From contig NZ_PYAK01000020.1 in the NCBI RefSeq assembly GCF_003264365.1, positions 38,801 to 102,800 of the forward strand: a stretch of 64,000 nucleotides of DNA, in the 5' to 3' direction. Positions 41,225 through 49,741 of the stretch are shown in pieces. A program made the translations under genes and the position numbers. This DNA comes from Micromonospora noduli. Lineage in GTDB: Bacteria > Actinomycetota > Actinomycetes > Mycobacteriales > Micromonosporaceae. How positions within the stretch are numbered: the first letter of the stretch is position 1; every line of letters begins with the position of its first letter. The notes under the pieces were generated by a model. That model was not told where the DNA came from, made no database searches, and saw only the letters and a list, made by a program, of their open reading frames with translations.

Positions 41225-42229
41225 ATGTCGCAAGCGGACGCCAGGCCCGAGAGCGAGAGCGTCGGCACCGTCGTCGTCGCCGGCGCCGCCAACCTCGCCA
41301 TCGCGGTCGCCAAGCTGATCGCCGGGCTGATCTCCGGATCAGCCGCGATGCTCTCCGAGGCGGCGCACTCGGTCGCCGACACCACCACCGAGGTGCTGCT
41401 CTTCCAGGCGCTGCGCCGCGGCGCCCGCCCGGCCGACCAGCGACGCCCCTTCGGGTACGGCAAGGAAAGCTACGTCTGGGCGTTCTTCGCGGCCATGTTC
41501 ACGTTCGTCGCCGGCGCCGGTTTCGCCGTCACCCACGGCGTCACCACGATCCTGGTGCACGAACACAGCGGCGACTACCTCATCTCGTACATCGTGCTCG
41601 GGGTGTCGTTCGTCATCGAGTCGATCTCACTGGCCCGGGCGGTGCGGCAGGTCCGCCGCGAGTCGCAGCGCTGGCGGACCACGCCGCGGCGGTTCCTGCG
41701 GCTGACCGCCGACACCACCGTCAAGGCCGTCTTCCTGGAGGACAGCGCGGCGCTGATCGGTCTGGTGCTGGCCGGGCTCGGCGTCGGCCTGTCGCACGCC
41801 ACCGGCGACGAGGTGTGGGACGGCGTCGCGTCGATCCTGATCGGGCTCCTGCTGCTGGCGGTCGCCGGGGTCCTCGCCGCCAACAACCTGTCGCTGCTGG
41901 TCGGCCGGGCCGTCCCGGAGCGGCTGCGCCACGAGATCGAGCAGGATCTGGCCGGGCTGCCCGAGGTGGAGCGCATCGACACCCTGTTGACAATGCAGCT
42001 CGGCCCGCAGGACATCCTGGTCGCCGCGAAGGTCGACTTCCGCGACGAGGCCACCGGCGCGCAGATCGAGGCCACCGCCGACGAGGCCGAGCGGCGGCTC
42101 ACGAACCGGTACCCGGAGATCAGGTTCGTCTTCCTCGACCCGACCCGTTCGATGCCGGGCGCCACCGGCACCGCCCGGCACACCCAGGCCGGGCCGAGCC
42201 CGGCCGCCGGCGGCCCCGAGCCGACCTGA
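41225..42229 (+). CDS. Cation diffusion facilitator (CDF) transporter
   Basis: 334 residues, six membrane helices and a cytoplasmic domain. The pattern MLSEAAHSVADTTTEVLLF holds the intramembrane metal ligands (H and D), and VFLEDSAALIGLVLAGLGV the second set. The C-terminal domain ends ETADEAERRLTNRYP-like. Exports divalent cations such as zinc, iron or manganese by proton exchange. ATG at 41225, 7 nt after TAGGGT (leaderless). The last 25 residues are Pro/Gly-rich. Confidence 0.9.
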   Translation: MSQADARPESESVGTVVVAGAANLAIAVAKLIAGLISGSAAMLSEAAHSVADTTTEVLLFQALRRGARPADQRRPFGYGKESYVWAFFAAMFTFVAGAGFAVTHGVTTILVHEHSGDYLISYIVLGVSFVIESISLARAVRQVRRESQRWRTTPRRFLRLTADTTVKAVFLEDSAALIGLVLAGLGVGLSHATGDEVWDGVASILIGLLLLAVAGVLAANNLSLLVGRAVPERLRHEIEQDLAGLPEVERIDTLLTMQLGPQDILVAAKVDFRDEATGAQIEATADEAERRLTNRYPEIRFVFLDPTRSMPGATGTARHTQAGPSPAAGGPEPT

Positions 42230-42278
42230 CCCACACCCGGGCGCGGACCGCCACGCCCGCGCGGCTAGCGTGCCCGTC

Positions 42279-43364
42279 ATGGTGCGATGGCGTACGGGGA
42301 CGGTGGCGACGCTGCGACGGCAGTGGACCGGGGCGGTGGAGCTGGACGTCGACCTGCCCGACGGCACGCGGATGCGGGCGCTGGCCTACCCGGAGCTGGT
42401 CGGCACGCCCGAGCCCGGCGACCGGGTGCTGCTCAACGCCGGCGCGCTGCTGATGGGCCTGGGCACCGGCGGGTACGCCCTGGTGGTCGCCCTGCCGGAC
42501 CGGCTGCCGCCGGACCCGCCGGACGTCGCCGACACCCGCGACGCCGGGCACCTGGTCAAGGCCCGCTACACGCCGTTGCAGCCGATCCTCCTCGGCGTCG
42601 ACGAGGATGCCTCTCCGCACCGCGACGTGCTGGCCGACGCGGACGACCTCGGCGGCCTGCCGGTGGTCACCGCCGACCTGCACTCGGCGCTCCCGGCGAT
42701 CCTGGCCGGCATCCGGGCCGACGCCCCGCAGGCGCGGGTGGCGTACCTGCTCACCGATGGCGGGGCGCTGCCCGCCTGGTTCTCCCGCACCCTCGCCGGG
42801 CTGCGGGCCGAGCTGGCCGGCACGATCACCGTCGGGCAGGCGTTCGGTGGCGACCTGGAGGCCACCACCCTGCACGGCGGTCTGCTCGCCGCCCGGTACG
42901 TGCTGAACGCGGACGTGGCGATCGTGGCGCAAGGACCGGGCAACCTGGGCACCGGCACCCGGTGGGGCTTCTCCGGCGTCGCCGTGGGCGAGGCGGTCAA
43001 CGCGATCGCCACGCTGGGCGGAAAGCCGGTCGGCTCGTTGCGCATCTCCGACGCCGACCCCCGCCCCCGACACCGGGGCGTGTCCCACCACAGCCTCACC
43101 GCGTACGGTCGGGTGGCGCTCGCCCCGGCGGAGCTGGTGGTGCCCGAGGACCTGGCGCCTTCCCTTGCGGCCGAGGTGCACGCGGCGCTGGCGCCCCTCG
43201 CGGAACGGCACCGGATCGTCCGGGTGCTCACCGACGGTCTGGACGCCGCGCTGCGGGCCAGCGCCGTGCCCCTGTCCACCATGGGCCGTGGCCTCGACGC
43301 CGACCGCGCGTACTTCCTGGCGGCAGCCGCCGCCGGCCGCCACGCCGTAACCCTCCTCCCCTGA
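42279..43364 (+). CDS. DUF3866 family protein
   Basis: 361 residues: VRWRTGTVATLRRQWTGAVELDVDL opens an N-terminal barrel, then VKARYTPLQPILLGVDED, VAYLLTDGGALPAWFSRT, GQAFGGDLEATTLHGGLLAARYVL, and VSHHSLTAYGRVALAPAELV. This is the DUF3866 pattern, of unknown function and conserved in actinobacteria and Firmicutes. The ATG at 42279 is 7 nt after TAGCGT; a GTG at 42270 is also in frame but overlaps that hexamer. Confidence 0.85.
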   Translation: MVRWRTGTVATLRRQWTGAVELDVDLPDGTRMRALAYPELVGTPEPGDRVLLNAGALLMGLGTGGYALVVALPDRLPPDPPDVADTRDAGHLVKARYTPLQPILLGVDEDASPHRDVLADADDLGGLPVVTADLHSALPAILAGIRADAPQARVAYLLTDGGALPAWFSRTLAGLRAELAGTITVGQAFGGDLEATTLHGGLLAARYVLNADVAIVAQGPGNLGTGTRWGFSGVAVGEAVNAIATLGGKPVGSLRISDADPRPRHRGVSHHSLTAYGRVALAPAELVVPEDLAPSLAAEVHAALAPLAERHRIVRVLTDGLDAALRASAVPLSTMGRGLDADRAYFLAAAAAGRHAVTLLP

Positions 43365-43390
43365 CCCCCCGGGCTCCGGCCCCGCACCCG

Positions 43391-43451
43391 GTTGATCATG
43401 GAGTTATTGCCCGTCGCCCCGGCGTGTCATGGCAATAACTTCATGATCAAC
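43391..43451. repeat. Intergenic inverted repeat typical of Micromonosporaceae
   Basis: Two 21-bp arms (43391-43411 and 43431-43451) that match as reverse complements except at one position, with a 19-nt loop. Each arm has GTTGATCATG followed by a (G/A)AGTTATTGCC block. From memory this repeat type is frequent between genes in Micromonospora-like genomes. It lies between convergent genes. Confidence 0.8.
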
Positions 43452-43455
43452 GCGA

Positions 43456-43496
43456 GCTGGGGCGGGGGCAGGGGGCAGGGGGCAGGGTGGGGGGGG
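43456..43496 (+). repeat. G-run tract with quadruplex potential
   Basis: Successive runs of three to eight G separated by one or two bases (C, CA, CA, CA, T). It lies just after the inverted repeat and directly before the stop of the small gene at 43497. Confidence 0.7.
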
Positions 43497-43691
43497 TTAG
43501 GCCAGGAAGATCAGGGCTAGCCAGCCGCCCACGATGAGCACCAGCGCCAGGGCCAGCACCCAGGTCGGCACCGTGTATTCACCGCGCCGGTTACGGTCGA
43601 TCTCGGCGCGGATCTTCTCCCGCCGGCGTTCGATCCAGTTCTGCCGCTCGGTGCCGCGCTCGGGGCGGTCGGAAGGTCCAGAAGTCGTCAT
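43497..43691 (-). CDS. Small tail-anchored membrane protein
   Basis: 64 residues: a basic, polar N-terminal half (RERNWIERRREKIRAEIDRNRRGEYT-type) and one C-terminal membrane helix (WVLALALVLIVGGWLALIFLA). The ATG lies 9 nt after TAAGCT without a ribosome site. It follows pafA on the same strand, and small proteins of this kind are found near pafA in relatives. Function is unknown. Confidence 0.7.
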   Translation of the reverse strand: MTTSGPSDRPERGTERQNWIERRREKIRAEIDRNRRGEYTVPTWVLALALVLIVGGWLALIFLA

Positions 43692-43728
43692 GGCGCGCTC
43701 AGCTTAACCGCTCAGCGCGCCGGGCTGA

Positions 43729-43763
43729 CCGGCCCCGTCGGCGCAACGCACCGACGGGGCCGG
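43729..43763 (-). terminator. Hairpin after pafA
   Basis: Perfect 13-bp stem (CCGGCCCCGTCGG) with a 9-nt loop, starting 8 nt after the pafA stop. Confidence 0.8.
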
Positions 43764-43770
43764 CGACCGG

Positions 43771-45129
43771 TCACATGCTGGCGATCAGCCGCTCCACCCG
43801 CTCGTCGTACGCCCGGAACGGGTCCTTGCAGAGCACGGTGCGCTGCGCCTGGTCGTTGAGCTTCAGGTGCACCCAGTCGACGGTGAAGTCCCGGCGCTTC
43901 TCCTGGGCGTGCCGGATGAACTCGCCCCGCAGCCGGGCCCGGGTGGTCTGCGGCGGGGTCTCCTTGGCCTCGAAGATCTCCGGGTCGGTGGCCACCCGGT
44001 CGACCTCGCCGCGGCGCTCCAGGAGCCCGTAGAGGCCCCGGCCGCGGCGCACGTCGTGGTAGGCCAGATCCATCTGCGCCACCCGGGGGTGCGACAGCGG
44101 CAGGTCGTGCTTGCGCTGGTAGCGCTCGATCAGCCGCAGCTTGCTGACCCAGTCGATCTCCCGGGAGACCGGCTCCAGGTCGCCAGTCTCCACCGCGTTG
44201 AGCACCCGGCCCCACAGCTCGACGACCCGCTTGGCGGCCTGGTCGCCACCGCGTCGCTCGACGAACTCGGTGGCCTTGGCGAGGTATTCCTGCTGGATGT
44301 CCAGGGCGCTGACCTCCTTGCCGTTGGCCAACCGCACCTTGCGCCGGCCGGTGATGTCGTGCGACACCTCCCGGATGGCCCGGATCGGGTTCTCCAGGGA
44401 CAGGTCGCGCATCACCACCCCGGCCTCGATCATCCGCAGCACGATGTCGGCGGTGCCGACCTTGAGCAGCGTGGTGACCTCGTTCATGTTGGAGTCACCG
44501 ACGATCACGTGCAGCCGCCGGTAGCGCTCGGCGTCAGCGTGCGGCTCGTCCCGGGTGTTGATGATCGGGCGGCTGCGGGTGGTCGCCGAGGAGACGCCCT
44601 CCCAGATGTGCTCGGCCCGCTGCGAAAGGCAGTAGACCGCGCCGCGTGGGGTTTGCAGGACCTTGCCGGCCCCGCAGATCAACTGCCGGGTGACCAGGAA
44701 CGGGATGAGCACGTCGGCGAGCCGGCCGAACTCGCCGTGCCGGGAGACCAGGTAGTTCTCGTGGCAGCCGTACGAGTTGCCGGCCGAATCGGTGTTGTTC
44801 TTGAACAGGTAGATCTCACCCGCGATGCCCTCGTCGTGCAGCCGCTTCTCCGCGTCGACGAGCAGGCCCTCCAGGATCCGCTCGCCGGCCCGGTCGTGGG
44901 CGACGAGATCGGTCACCGAGTCGCACTCCGGTGTCGCGTACTCCGGATGCGACCCGACGTCCAGGTAGAGCCGGGCCCCATTGCGCAGGAAGACATTGCT
45001 CGACCGACCCCAGGACACCACGCGACGGAACAGATACCGCGCGACCTCGTCCGGGGACAGCCGCCGCTGCCCGCGATAGGTGCAGGTGACGCCGTACTCG
45101 GTCTCGAGGCCGAAGATTCGCCGCTCCAT
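43771..45129 (-). CDS. pafA: Pup-protein ligase PafA
   Basis: Forms the isopeptide bond between the C-terminal Glu of Pup and a Lys of the target, using ATP. The 452 residues are of the carboxylate-amine ligase fold: MERRIFGLETEYGVTCTYRG carries the nucleotide and metal Glu residues, then NGARLYLDVGSHPEYATPEC, LFKNNTDSAGNSYGCHENYL, and NTRDEPHADAERYRRLHVIVGDSNMNEV. The C-terminal domain ends ERVERLIASM. The paralogue Dop is at 55922-57439. ATG 6 nt after TAATGT, hence leaderless. In related genomes it lies next to pafBC; here DUF3866, CDF and a small gene intervene. Confidence 0.97.
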   Translation of the reverse strand: MERRIFGLETEYGVTCTYRGQRRLSPDEVARYLFRRVVSWGRSSNVFLRNGARLYLDVGSHPEYATPECDSVTDLVAHDRAGERILEGLLVDAEKRLHDEGIAGEIYLFKNNTDSAGNSYGCHENYLVSRHGEFGRLADVLIPFLVTRQLICGAGKVLQTPRGAVYCLSQRAEHIWEGVSSATTRSRPIINTRDEPHADAERYRRLHVIVGDSNMNEVTTLLKVGTADIVLRMIEAGVVMRDLSLENPIRAIREVSHDITGRRKVRLANGKEVSALDIQQEYLAKATEFVERRGGDQAAKRVVELWGRVLNAVETGDLEPVSREIDWVSKLRLIERYQRKHDLPLSHPRVAQMDLAYHDVRRGRGLYGLLERRGEVDRVATDPEIFEAKETPPQTTRARLRGEFIRHAQEKRRDFTVDWVHLKLNDQAQRTVLCKDPFRAYDERVERLIASM

Positions 45130-45197
45130 GGTGTGACATTAGCCGCCCGGAGGCCCGGTTCGTCACTGTCAGACCACAGGTCGTGCCCCGAGCGCTG

Positions 45198-45821
45198 TCA
45201 CATACCGGTTGAGTGCGACATTCCGTCCGGACCGAGGCTCGCCACGAACCGCCGGCAGCTGTCGTACTCCGGAAGCAGGCCCCGCTCGCGCGCCTGCGCC
45301 AGAGTCGGCGCCGCGTCGTCGCGCGCGGACAGCTTTGGAACGTCGGCGGGCCACTCGATGCCCAACTCCTCGTCCAGCGGGTGCACAGCGTGCTCGCCGG
45401 TCGGGTTGTAGGTGGCCGAGCAGAGATAGCTCAACGTCGCGTCGTCGGTCAACGCGCAGAACCCGTGCCCCAGCCCCTCGCTGAGGTAGACCGCCCGACG
45501 GTCGGTGTCGTCCAGTCGGACGCCCTCCCAACGACCGAAGGTCGGCGAGCCCACCCGCAGGTCCACGATCACGTCGAGGACCGCGCCCCGCACACAGGTG
45601 ACGTACTTGGCCTGCCCGGGCGGGACGTCGGCGAAGTGGACGCCGCGCACCACGCCACGCGCGGAGACCGACAGGTTGGCCTGGGCCAGCCGCAGCGGAT
45701 GCCCCACCACCTCGGCGAGCTTGTCGAAGCGGTACCACTCCATGAACATGCCGCGCGGGTCACCGTGCTGCTGGGGGGTGATCTCCCAGGCACCCTCGAT
45801 GCTCAGCTCCCGGATCTTCAC
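45198..45821 (-). CDS. rmlC: dTDP-4-dehydrorhamnose 3,5-epimerase
   Basis: 207 residues with the RmlC cupin: HGDPRGMFMEWYR, SARGVVRGVHFAD (catalytic His), GQAKYVTCVRGAVLDVIVDLR, YLSEGLGHGFCAL and TYNPTGEHAVHPLDEELGIEWP. Inverts C3 and C5 of the sugar to give dTDP-4-keto-L-rhamnose. The GTG at 45821 overlaps the rmlA stop as GTGA. Part of rmlAC (minus) and rmlBD (plus), which diverge at 46709-46793. Confidence 0.94.
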   Translation of the reverse strand: MKIRELSIEGAWEITPQQHGDPRGMFMEWYRFDKLAEVVGHPLRLAQANLSVSARGVVRGVHFADVPPGQAKYVTCVRGAVLDVIVDLRVGSPTFGRWEGVRLDDTDRRAVYLSEGLGHGFCALTDDATLSYLCSATYNPTGEHAVHPLDEELGIEWPADVPKLSARDDAAPTLAQARERGLLPEYDSCRRFVASLGPDGMSHSTGM

Positions 45822-46708
45822 CAGGAACCCCCGTCGTCGCCGGCCTTGTCGCTGAGCAGACCGAGCAGGTAGTTGCCATAACCGCTCTTGGTCAGCGGCT
45901 CGGCGAGCGCACGCAGCTGCGCGTCGTCGATCAGGCCGGCCCGCCAGGCAACCTCCTCGACGCAACCGATCTTGAGGCCCTGCCGCTCCTCGACCACCCG
46001 GACGAACTCGGCGGCCTGCATCATCGAGGTGAACGTGCCGGTGTCCAGCCAGGCGGTGCCCCGATCCAGCACCGTCACCGCCAGCTCCCCGGTCTCCCGG
46101 TACACCTCGTTGACCGCCGTGATCTCCAGCTCGCCGCGGGCGCTCGGGGTGAGCTTGCGGGCGATGTCCACCACCCGGTTGTCGTAGAAGTAGAGGCCGG
46201 GCACCGCGTAGCGGGACTTCGGGCGGGCCGGCTTCTCCTCGATCGAGAGCACCCGACCGTCGGCGTCGAAGTCGACCACGCCGTACTCCTGCGGGTTGGC
46301 CACCTGATAGGCGAAGACCCGCCCGCCGACCGGGTCACCGTGGTCGGCGAGCTGCCGACCCAGACCCACGCCGTGGAAGATGTTGTCGCCGAGGACCAAC
46401 GCCACCGACTCGGTGCCGATGAAGTCCGCGCCGAGGATGAACGCCTGCGCGATGCCCTCCGGGCGCTCCTGGCTGACGTACTCCAGCCGCAGCCCGAACT
46501 GGCTGCCGTCGCCGAGCAGCCGACGGAACTGGTCCTGGTCCTCCGGAGTCGTGATCACCAGGATCTCCCGGACCCCGGACATCACCAGGGTGGAGAGCGG
46601 GTAATAGATCATCGGCTTGTCGAAGACCGGCATCAGCTGCTTCGAGACCGCCCGGGTGATCGGCCAGAGCCGGGACCCGGTGCCGCCGGCAAGTAGGATT
46701 CCGCGCAT
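45818..46708 (-). CDS. rmlA: Glucose-1-phosphate thymidylyltransferase
   Basis: 296 residues: MRGILLAGGTGSRLWPITRAVSKQLMPV (nucleotide-binding GxGxRL and Lys), FDKPMIYYPLSTLVMSGV, LVLGDNIFHGVGLG (metal Asp) and TGTFTSMMQAAEFVRV. Makes dTDP-glucose, the first step to dTDP-L-rhamnose. ATG 6 nt after TAGGCT (leaderless). Confidence 0.96.
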   Translation of the reverse strand: MRGILLAGGTGSRLWPITRAVSKQLMPVFDKPMIYYPLSTLVMSGVREILVITTPEDQDQFRRLLGDGSQFGLRLEYVSQERPEGIAQAFILGADFIGTESVALVLGDNIFHGVGLGRQLADHGDPVGGRVFAYQVANPQEYGVVDFDADGRVLSIEEKPARPKSRYAVPGLYFYDNRVVDIARKLTPSARGELEITAVNEVYRETGELAVTVLDRGTAWLDTGTFTSMMQAAEFVRVVEERQGLKIGCVEEVAWRAGLIDDAQLRALAEPLTKSGYGNYLLGLLSDKAGDDGGSW

Positions 46709-46778
46709 CGGGGAAGCCTAACCGCACCCGGACACGTTGTGCGGGGGTCGCATACCAGGAGCCGCGCCGTCCGTCGCG

Positions 46779-46784
46779 TATACT
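46779..46784 (+). promoter_or_regulatory. -10 hexamer TATACT of the rmlB promoter
   Basis: Closest to consensus among the hexamers noted here. The GTG of rmlB starts 10 nt after its last base, so the transcript probably begins at or within about 3 nt of the start codon. Confidence 0.6.
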
Positions 46785-46793
46785 TCCGGACCC

Positions 46794-47795
46794 GTGAGGA
46801 TCCTCGTCACCGGCGGAGCCGGATTCATCGGGTCGGAGTACGTTCGTCTGCTGCTGGGCAAGCCCCTCGGCAGTGCGGACGGCGTGCCGCCACTCGAGCC
46901 GGCCGTCGTGACCGTACTGGACAAGCTGACCTACTCGGGCAACCTGGCCAACCTCGAGCCCGTCCGCGACGACCCGCGACTGCGGTTCGTGCAGGGCGAC
47001 ATCTGCGACCCGGTCGTGGTCGACGAGGTGGTGGCCGAGCACGACGTGATCGTGCACTTCGCCGCCGAGTCACACGTCGACCGCTCGATCGCGGGCGCCG
47101 CGCCGTTCGTCACCACCAACGTGCTGGGCACCCAGACGCTGCTCGACGCGGCGCTGCGCCACGGCACCGGCCGGTTCGTGCACGTCTCCACCGACGAGGT
47201 CTACGGCTCGATCGACGAGGGCTCCTGGACCGAGACCTGGCCCCTCGCCCCCAACTCGCCGTACTCGGCATCCAAGGCCGGCTCCGACCTGCTCGCGCTG
47301 TCGTACCACCGCACCCACGGCATGGACGTGGTCGTCACGCGCTGCTCCAACAACTACGGCCCGTACCAGTTCCCCGAGAAGGTCATCCCGCTGTTCGTCA
47401 GCAACCTGCTCGACGGCGGCACCGTCCCCCTCTACGGCGACGGCGGCAACATCCGTGACTGGCTGCACGTGCACGACCACTGCCGGGGCATCGCGCTCGT
47501 CCAGCAGAAGGGCCGCGCCGGTGAGGTCTACAACATCGGCGGCGGCACCGAGCTGACCAACAAGGAACTCACCGGCCTGCTCCTGGACGCCTGCGGCGCC
47601 GGGTGGGACCGGGTCGTCCCGGTCACCGACCGCAAGGGCCACGACCGCCGGTACTCCCTCGACATCACCAAGATCAGAGAAGAGCTCGGCTACCACCCCA
47701 GCATCACCCTGGACCAGGGCCTCGCCGACACCGTCCGCTGGTACCGGGACAACCGCAGCTGGTGGGAACCCCTCAAGTCCGCGCCGACCGCATGA
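46794..47795 (+). CDS. rmlB: dTDP-glucose 4,6-dehydratase
   Basis: 333 residues of the extended SDR fold: VRILVTGGAGFIGSEYVRLLL (NAD site), VIVHFAAESHVDRSI, HVSTDEVYGSI (Thr-Asp-Glu active site), and NSPYSASKAGSD (Tyr-x3-Lys). Converts dTDP-glucose to the 4-keto-6-deoxy sugar. The GTG lies just after a TATACT promoter element. First of six plus-strand genes with overlapping ends that continue to 52073. Confidence 0.96.
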   Translation: MRILVTGGAGFIGSEYVRLLLGKPLGSADGVPPLEPAVVTVLDKLTYSGNLANLEPVRDDPRLRFVQGDICDPVVVDEVVAEHDVIVHFAAESHVDRSIAGAAPFVTTNVLGTQTLLDAALRHGTGRFVHVSTDEVYGSIDEGSWTETWPLAPNSPYSASKAGSDLLALSYHRTHGMDVVVTRCSNNYGPYQFPEKVIPLFVSNLLDGGTVPLYGDGGNIRDWLHVHDHCRGIALVQQKGRAGEVYNIGGGTELTNKELTGLLLDACGAGWDRVVPVTDRKGHDRRYSLDITKIREELGYHPSITLDQGLADTVRWYRDNRSWWEPLKSAPTA

Positions 47796-48679
47796 CCCGA
47801 ATCCTCGTCACCGGCGCGGGCGGGATGCTCGGCCGGGACCTGATCACCGTGCTGGGTGCACGGCCCGACCTCAAGGTGACCGCCGCCACCCGCACCGACC
47901 TGGACGTCACCGACCGCGCGGCGGTCCACGCCGCCGTCGCCGGGCACGACCTGGTGATCAACGCGGCCGCGTGGACCAACGTCGACGCCGCCGAGGCCGA
48001 CGAGGCCGCGGCGACCGCCGTCAACGGCCACGCCGTGGCCAACCTGGCCGCGGCGTGCGCCACCGACGGAACCCGGCTGATCCAGGTCTCCACCGACTAC
48101 GTCCTCGCCGGCAACGCGGACACCCCGTACCCGGAGGACGCGCCCACCGCGCCGGTCAACGCCTACGGGCGCGGCAAGCTGGTCGGCGAACAGGCCGTCG
48201 CGCGGCTGCTGCCCGACACCGGGTACGTCGTGCGCACCGCCTGGCTCTACGGCGCGCACGGCCCGAACTTCGTGGCCACCATGCTCCGACTCGCCACCCA
48301 GCGCGAACACCTCGACGTTGTCGACGACCAACACGGCCAACCCACCTGGTCGTACGCGCTCGCCGAGCGGCTCGTCGCGCTCGCCGACGCCGCGCTGGCC
48401 GGTCACGCGACGCCCGGCGTCTACCACGGCACCTGCGCCGGGCAGACGACCTGGTACGGGCTTGCCCGCGCCGCGTTCACGCTGGCCGGACTGGACCCGG
48501 ACCGGATCCGACCCACCACCAGCGACCGGTATCCGCGTCCCGCCCCCCGGCCTGCGTACAGTGTGCTAGGGCACAGCCGCTGGGCAGCCGTGGGTCTGCC
48601 CGCGCTTCCAGACTGGCACCGCGCCCTGGTTGACGCGTTCCACTCCCCCGCTCCACCCGCCCCGTGGAAGGTCGCATGA
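47792..48679 (+). CDS. rmlD: dTDP-4-dehydrorhamnose reductase
   Basis: 295 residues: RILVTGAGGMLGRDLI, DLVINAAAWTNVDAAE, QVSTDYVLAG, and NAYGRGKLVGEQAV with the Tyr-x3-Lys pair. Reduces the keto sugar to dTDP-L-rhamnose with NAD(P)H. The ATG overlaps the rmlB stop (ATGA). Completes the four-enzyme pathway in this region. Confidence 0.95.
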   Translation: MTRILVTGAGGMLGRDLITVLGARPDLKVTAATRTDLDVTDRAAVHAAVAGHDLVINAAAWTNVDAAEADEAAATAVNGHAVANLAAACATDGTRLIQVSTDYVLAGNADTPYPEDAPTAPVNAYGRGKLVGEQAVARLLPDTGYVVRTAWLYGAHGPNFVATMLRLATQREHLDVVDDQHGQPTWSYALAERLVALADAALAGHATPGVYHGTCAGQTTWYGLARAAFTLAGLDPDRIRPTTSDRYPRPAPRPAYSVLGHSRWAAVGLPALPDWHRALVDAFHSPAPPAPWKVA

Positions 48680-49047
48680 AGCTCACCCTCGTCACCGGCC
48701 TGACCGGCCTGCTGCTCCTCGGCACCATCGTCGAGCTGTTGCGCCGCCGTCAGCTGCGCGAGAAGTACGGCATGCTCTGGCTCGCCGTACTGATCATCGT
48801 GATTCCGCTGTCCCTTTTCCCCCGGCTGCTCGACAACGTCGCCGAACTCCTCGGCGTCGCCTCCGGTGTCAGCCTGGTGCTCTTCCTCGGCATCGTCTTC
48901 CTGCTGCTGGTGTGCGTACACCTGAGCTGGGAGGTCAGTGCCCTGGAAGAAGAGACCCGCACCCTGGCCGAAGACTTCGCCCTGCTGCGCGCTGAAATCG
49001 ACGCGGACCGGGCAGCCCGAGACGAACTGGTGTCGACCGATGGTTAA
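48676..49047 (+). CDS. DUF2304 membrane protein
   Basis: 123 residues with three membrane segments (LTLVTGLTGLLLLGTIVEL, LWLAVLIIVIPLSLF, GVSLVLFLGIVFLLLVCVHL) and a C-terminal coiled coil (SALEEETRTLAEDFALLRAEI). DUF2304 proteins often accompany GT2 enzymes in surface-glycan clusters and may anchor them. The ATG overlaps the rmlD stop; the GT2 start overlaps its end by 8 nt. Confidence 0.85.
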   Translation: MKLTLVTGLTGLLLLGTIVELLRRRQLREKYGMLWLAVLIIVIPLSLFPRLLDNVAELLGVASGVSLVLFLGIVFLLLVCVHLSWEVSALEEETRTLAEDFALLRAEIDADRAARDELVSTDG

Positions 49048-49741
49048 CGGCAAGCGCACACTGATCATCATCCCGGCTCTCAACGAGTCGGGCTCGATCG
49101 CCGACGTCGTCGGCGAGGTCCGTGGCGAACTGCCCGGCGTCGACGTGCTCGTCGTCGACGACGGCTCCACCGATCGCACCGCCGCCGTCGCCGCCGCCGC
49201 CGGAGCCCTGGTCGCCAAACTGCCGTACAACCTCGGCGTTGGTGGGGCCATGCGCCTCGGCTACCGCTACGCCCGGGACCACGACTACGACGTCGCCATC
49301 CAGATCGACGCCGACGGCCAGCACGACCCCCGGTACGTGCCGAAGCTCGTCGACCTGCTCGACGACAACGACCTCGTCATCGGCGCCCGCTTCGCCGGTG
49401 AGGGCGACTACAACGTCCGCGGCCCCCGCCGCTGGGCGATGGTGATGCTCTCCGCCGTGCTGTCCCGGGTCGCCCGCACCAAGCTCACCGACACCACCTC
49501 CGGCTTCCGGGCCGCCAACCGGCGGGTCATCGAGATGTTCGCCGGCTGGTACCCGGCCGAGTACCTCGGCGACACGGTGGAGACCCTGGTGCACACCGCC
49601 CGCCGCGGCTACCGCATCCGCCAGGTGCCGGTCGCCATGCGCAAGCGGATGGCTGGCACACCCAGCCACTCCCCCGCCAAGGCGATGGTCTACCTCGGCC
49701 GCGCGTTCGCCGTTCTCACGCTGGCGCTCATCCGCCGGTGA
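49040..49741 (+). CDS. GT2 glycosyltransferase, dolichyl-phosphate-mannose synthase-like
   Basis: 233 residues: TLIIIPALNESGSIADVV, LVVDDGSTDRTA, KLPYNLGVGGAMRLGYRYA, and VAIQIDADGQHDPRYVPKL (DxD metal site). It is soluble or membrane-associated through neighbours. Probably makes a polyprenyl-phosphate sugar. The ATG overlaps the DUF2304 end, matching the DUF2304-GT2 pairs seen elsewhere. Confidence 0.88.
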   Translation: MVNGKRTLIIIPALNESGSIADVVGEVRGELPGVDVLVVDDGSTDRTAAVAAAAGALVAKLPYNLGVGGAMRLGYRYARDHDYDVAIQIDADGQHDPRYVPKLVDLLDDNDLVIGARFAGEGDYNVRGPRRWAMVMLSAVLSRVARTKLTDTTSGFRAANRRVIEMFAGWYPAEYLGDTVETLVHTARRGYRIRQVPVAMRKRMAGTPSHSPAKAMVYLGRAFAVLTLALIRR

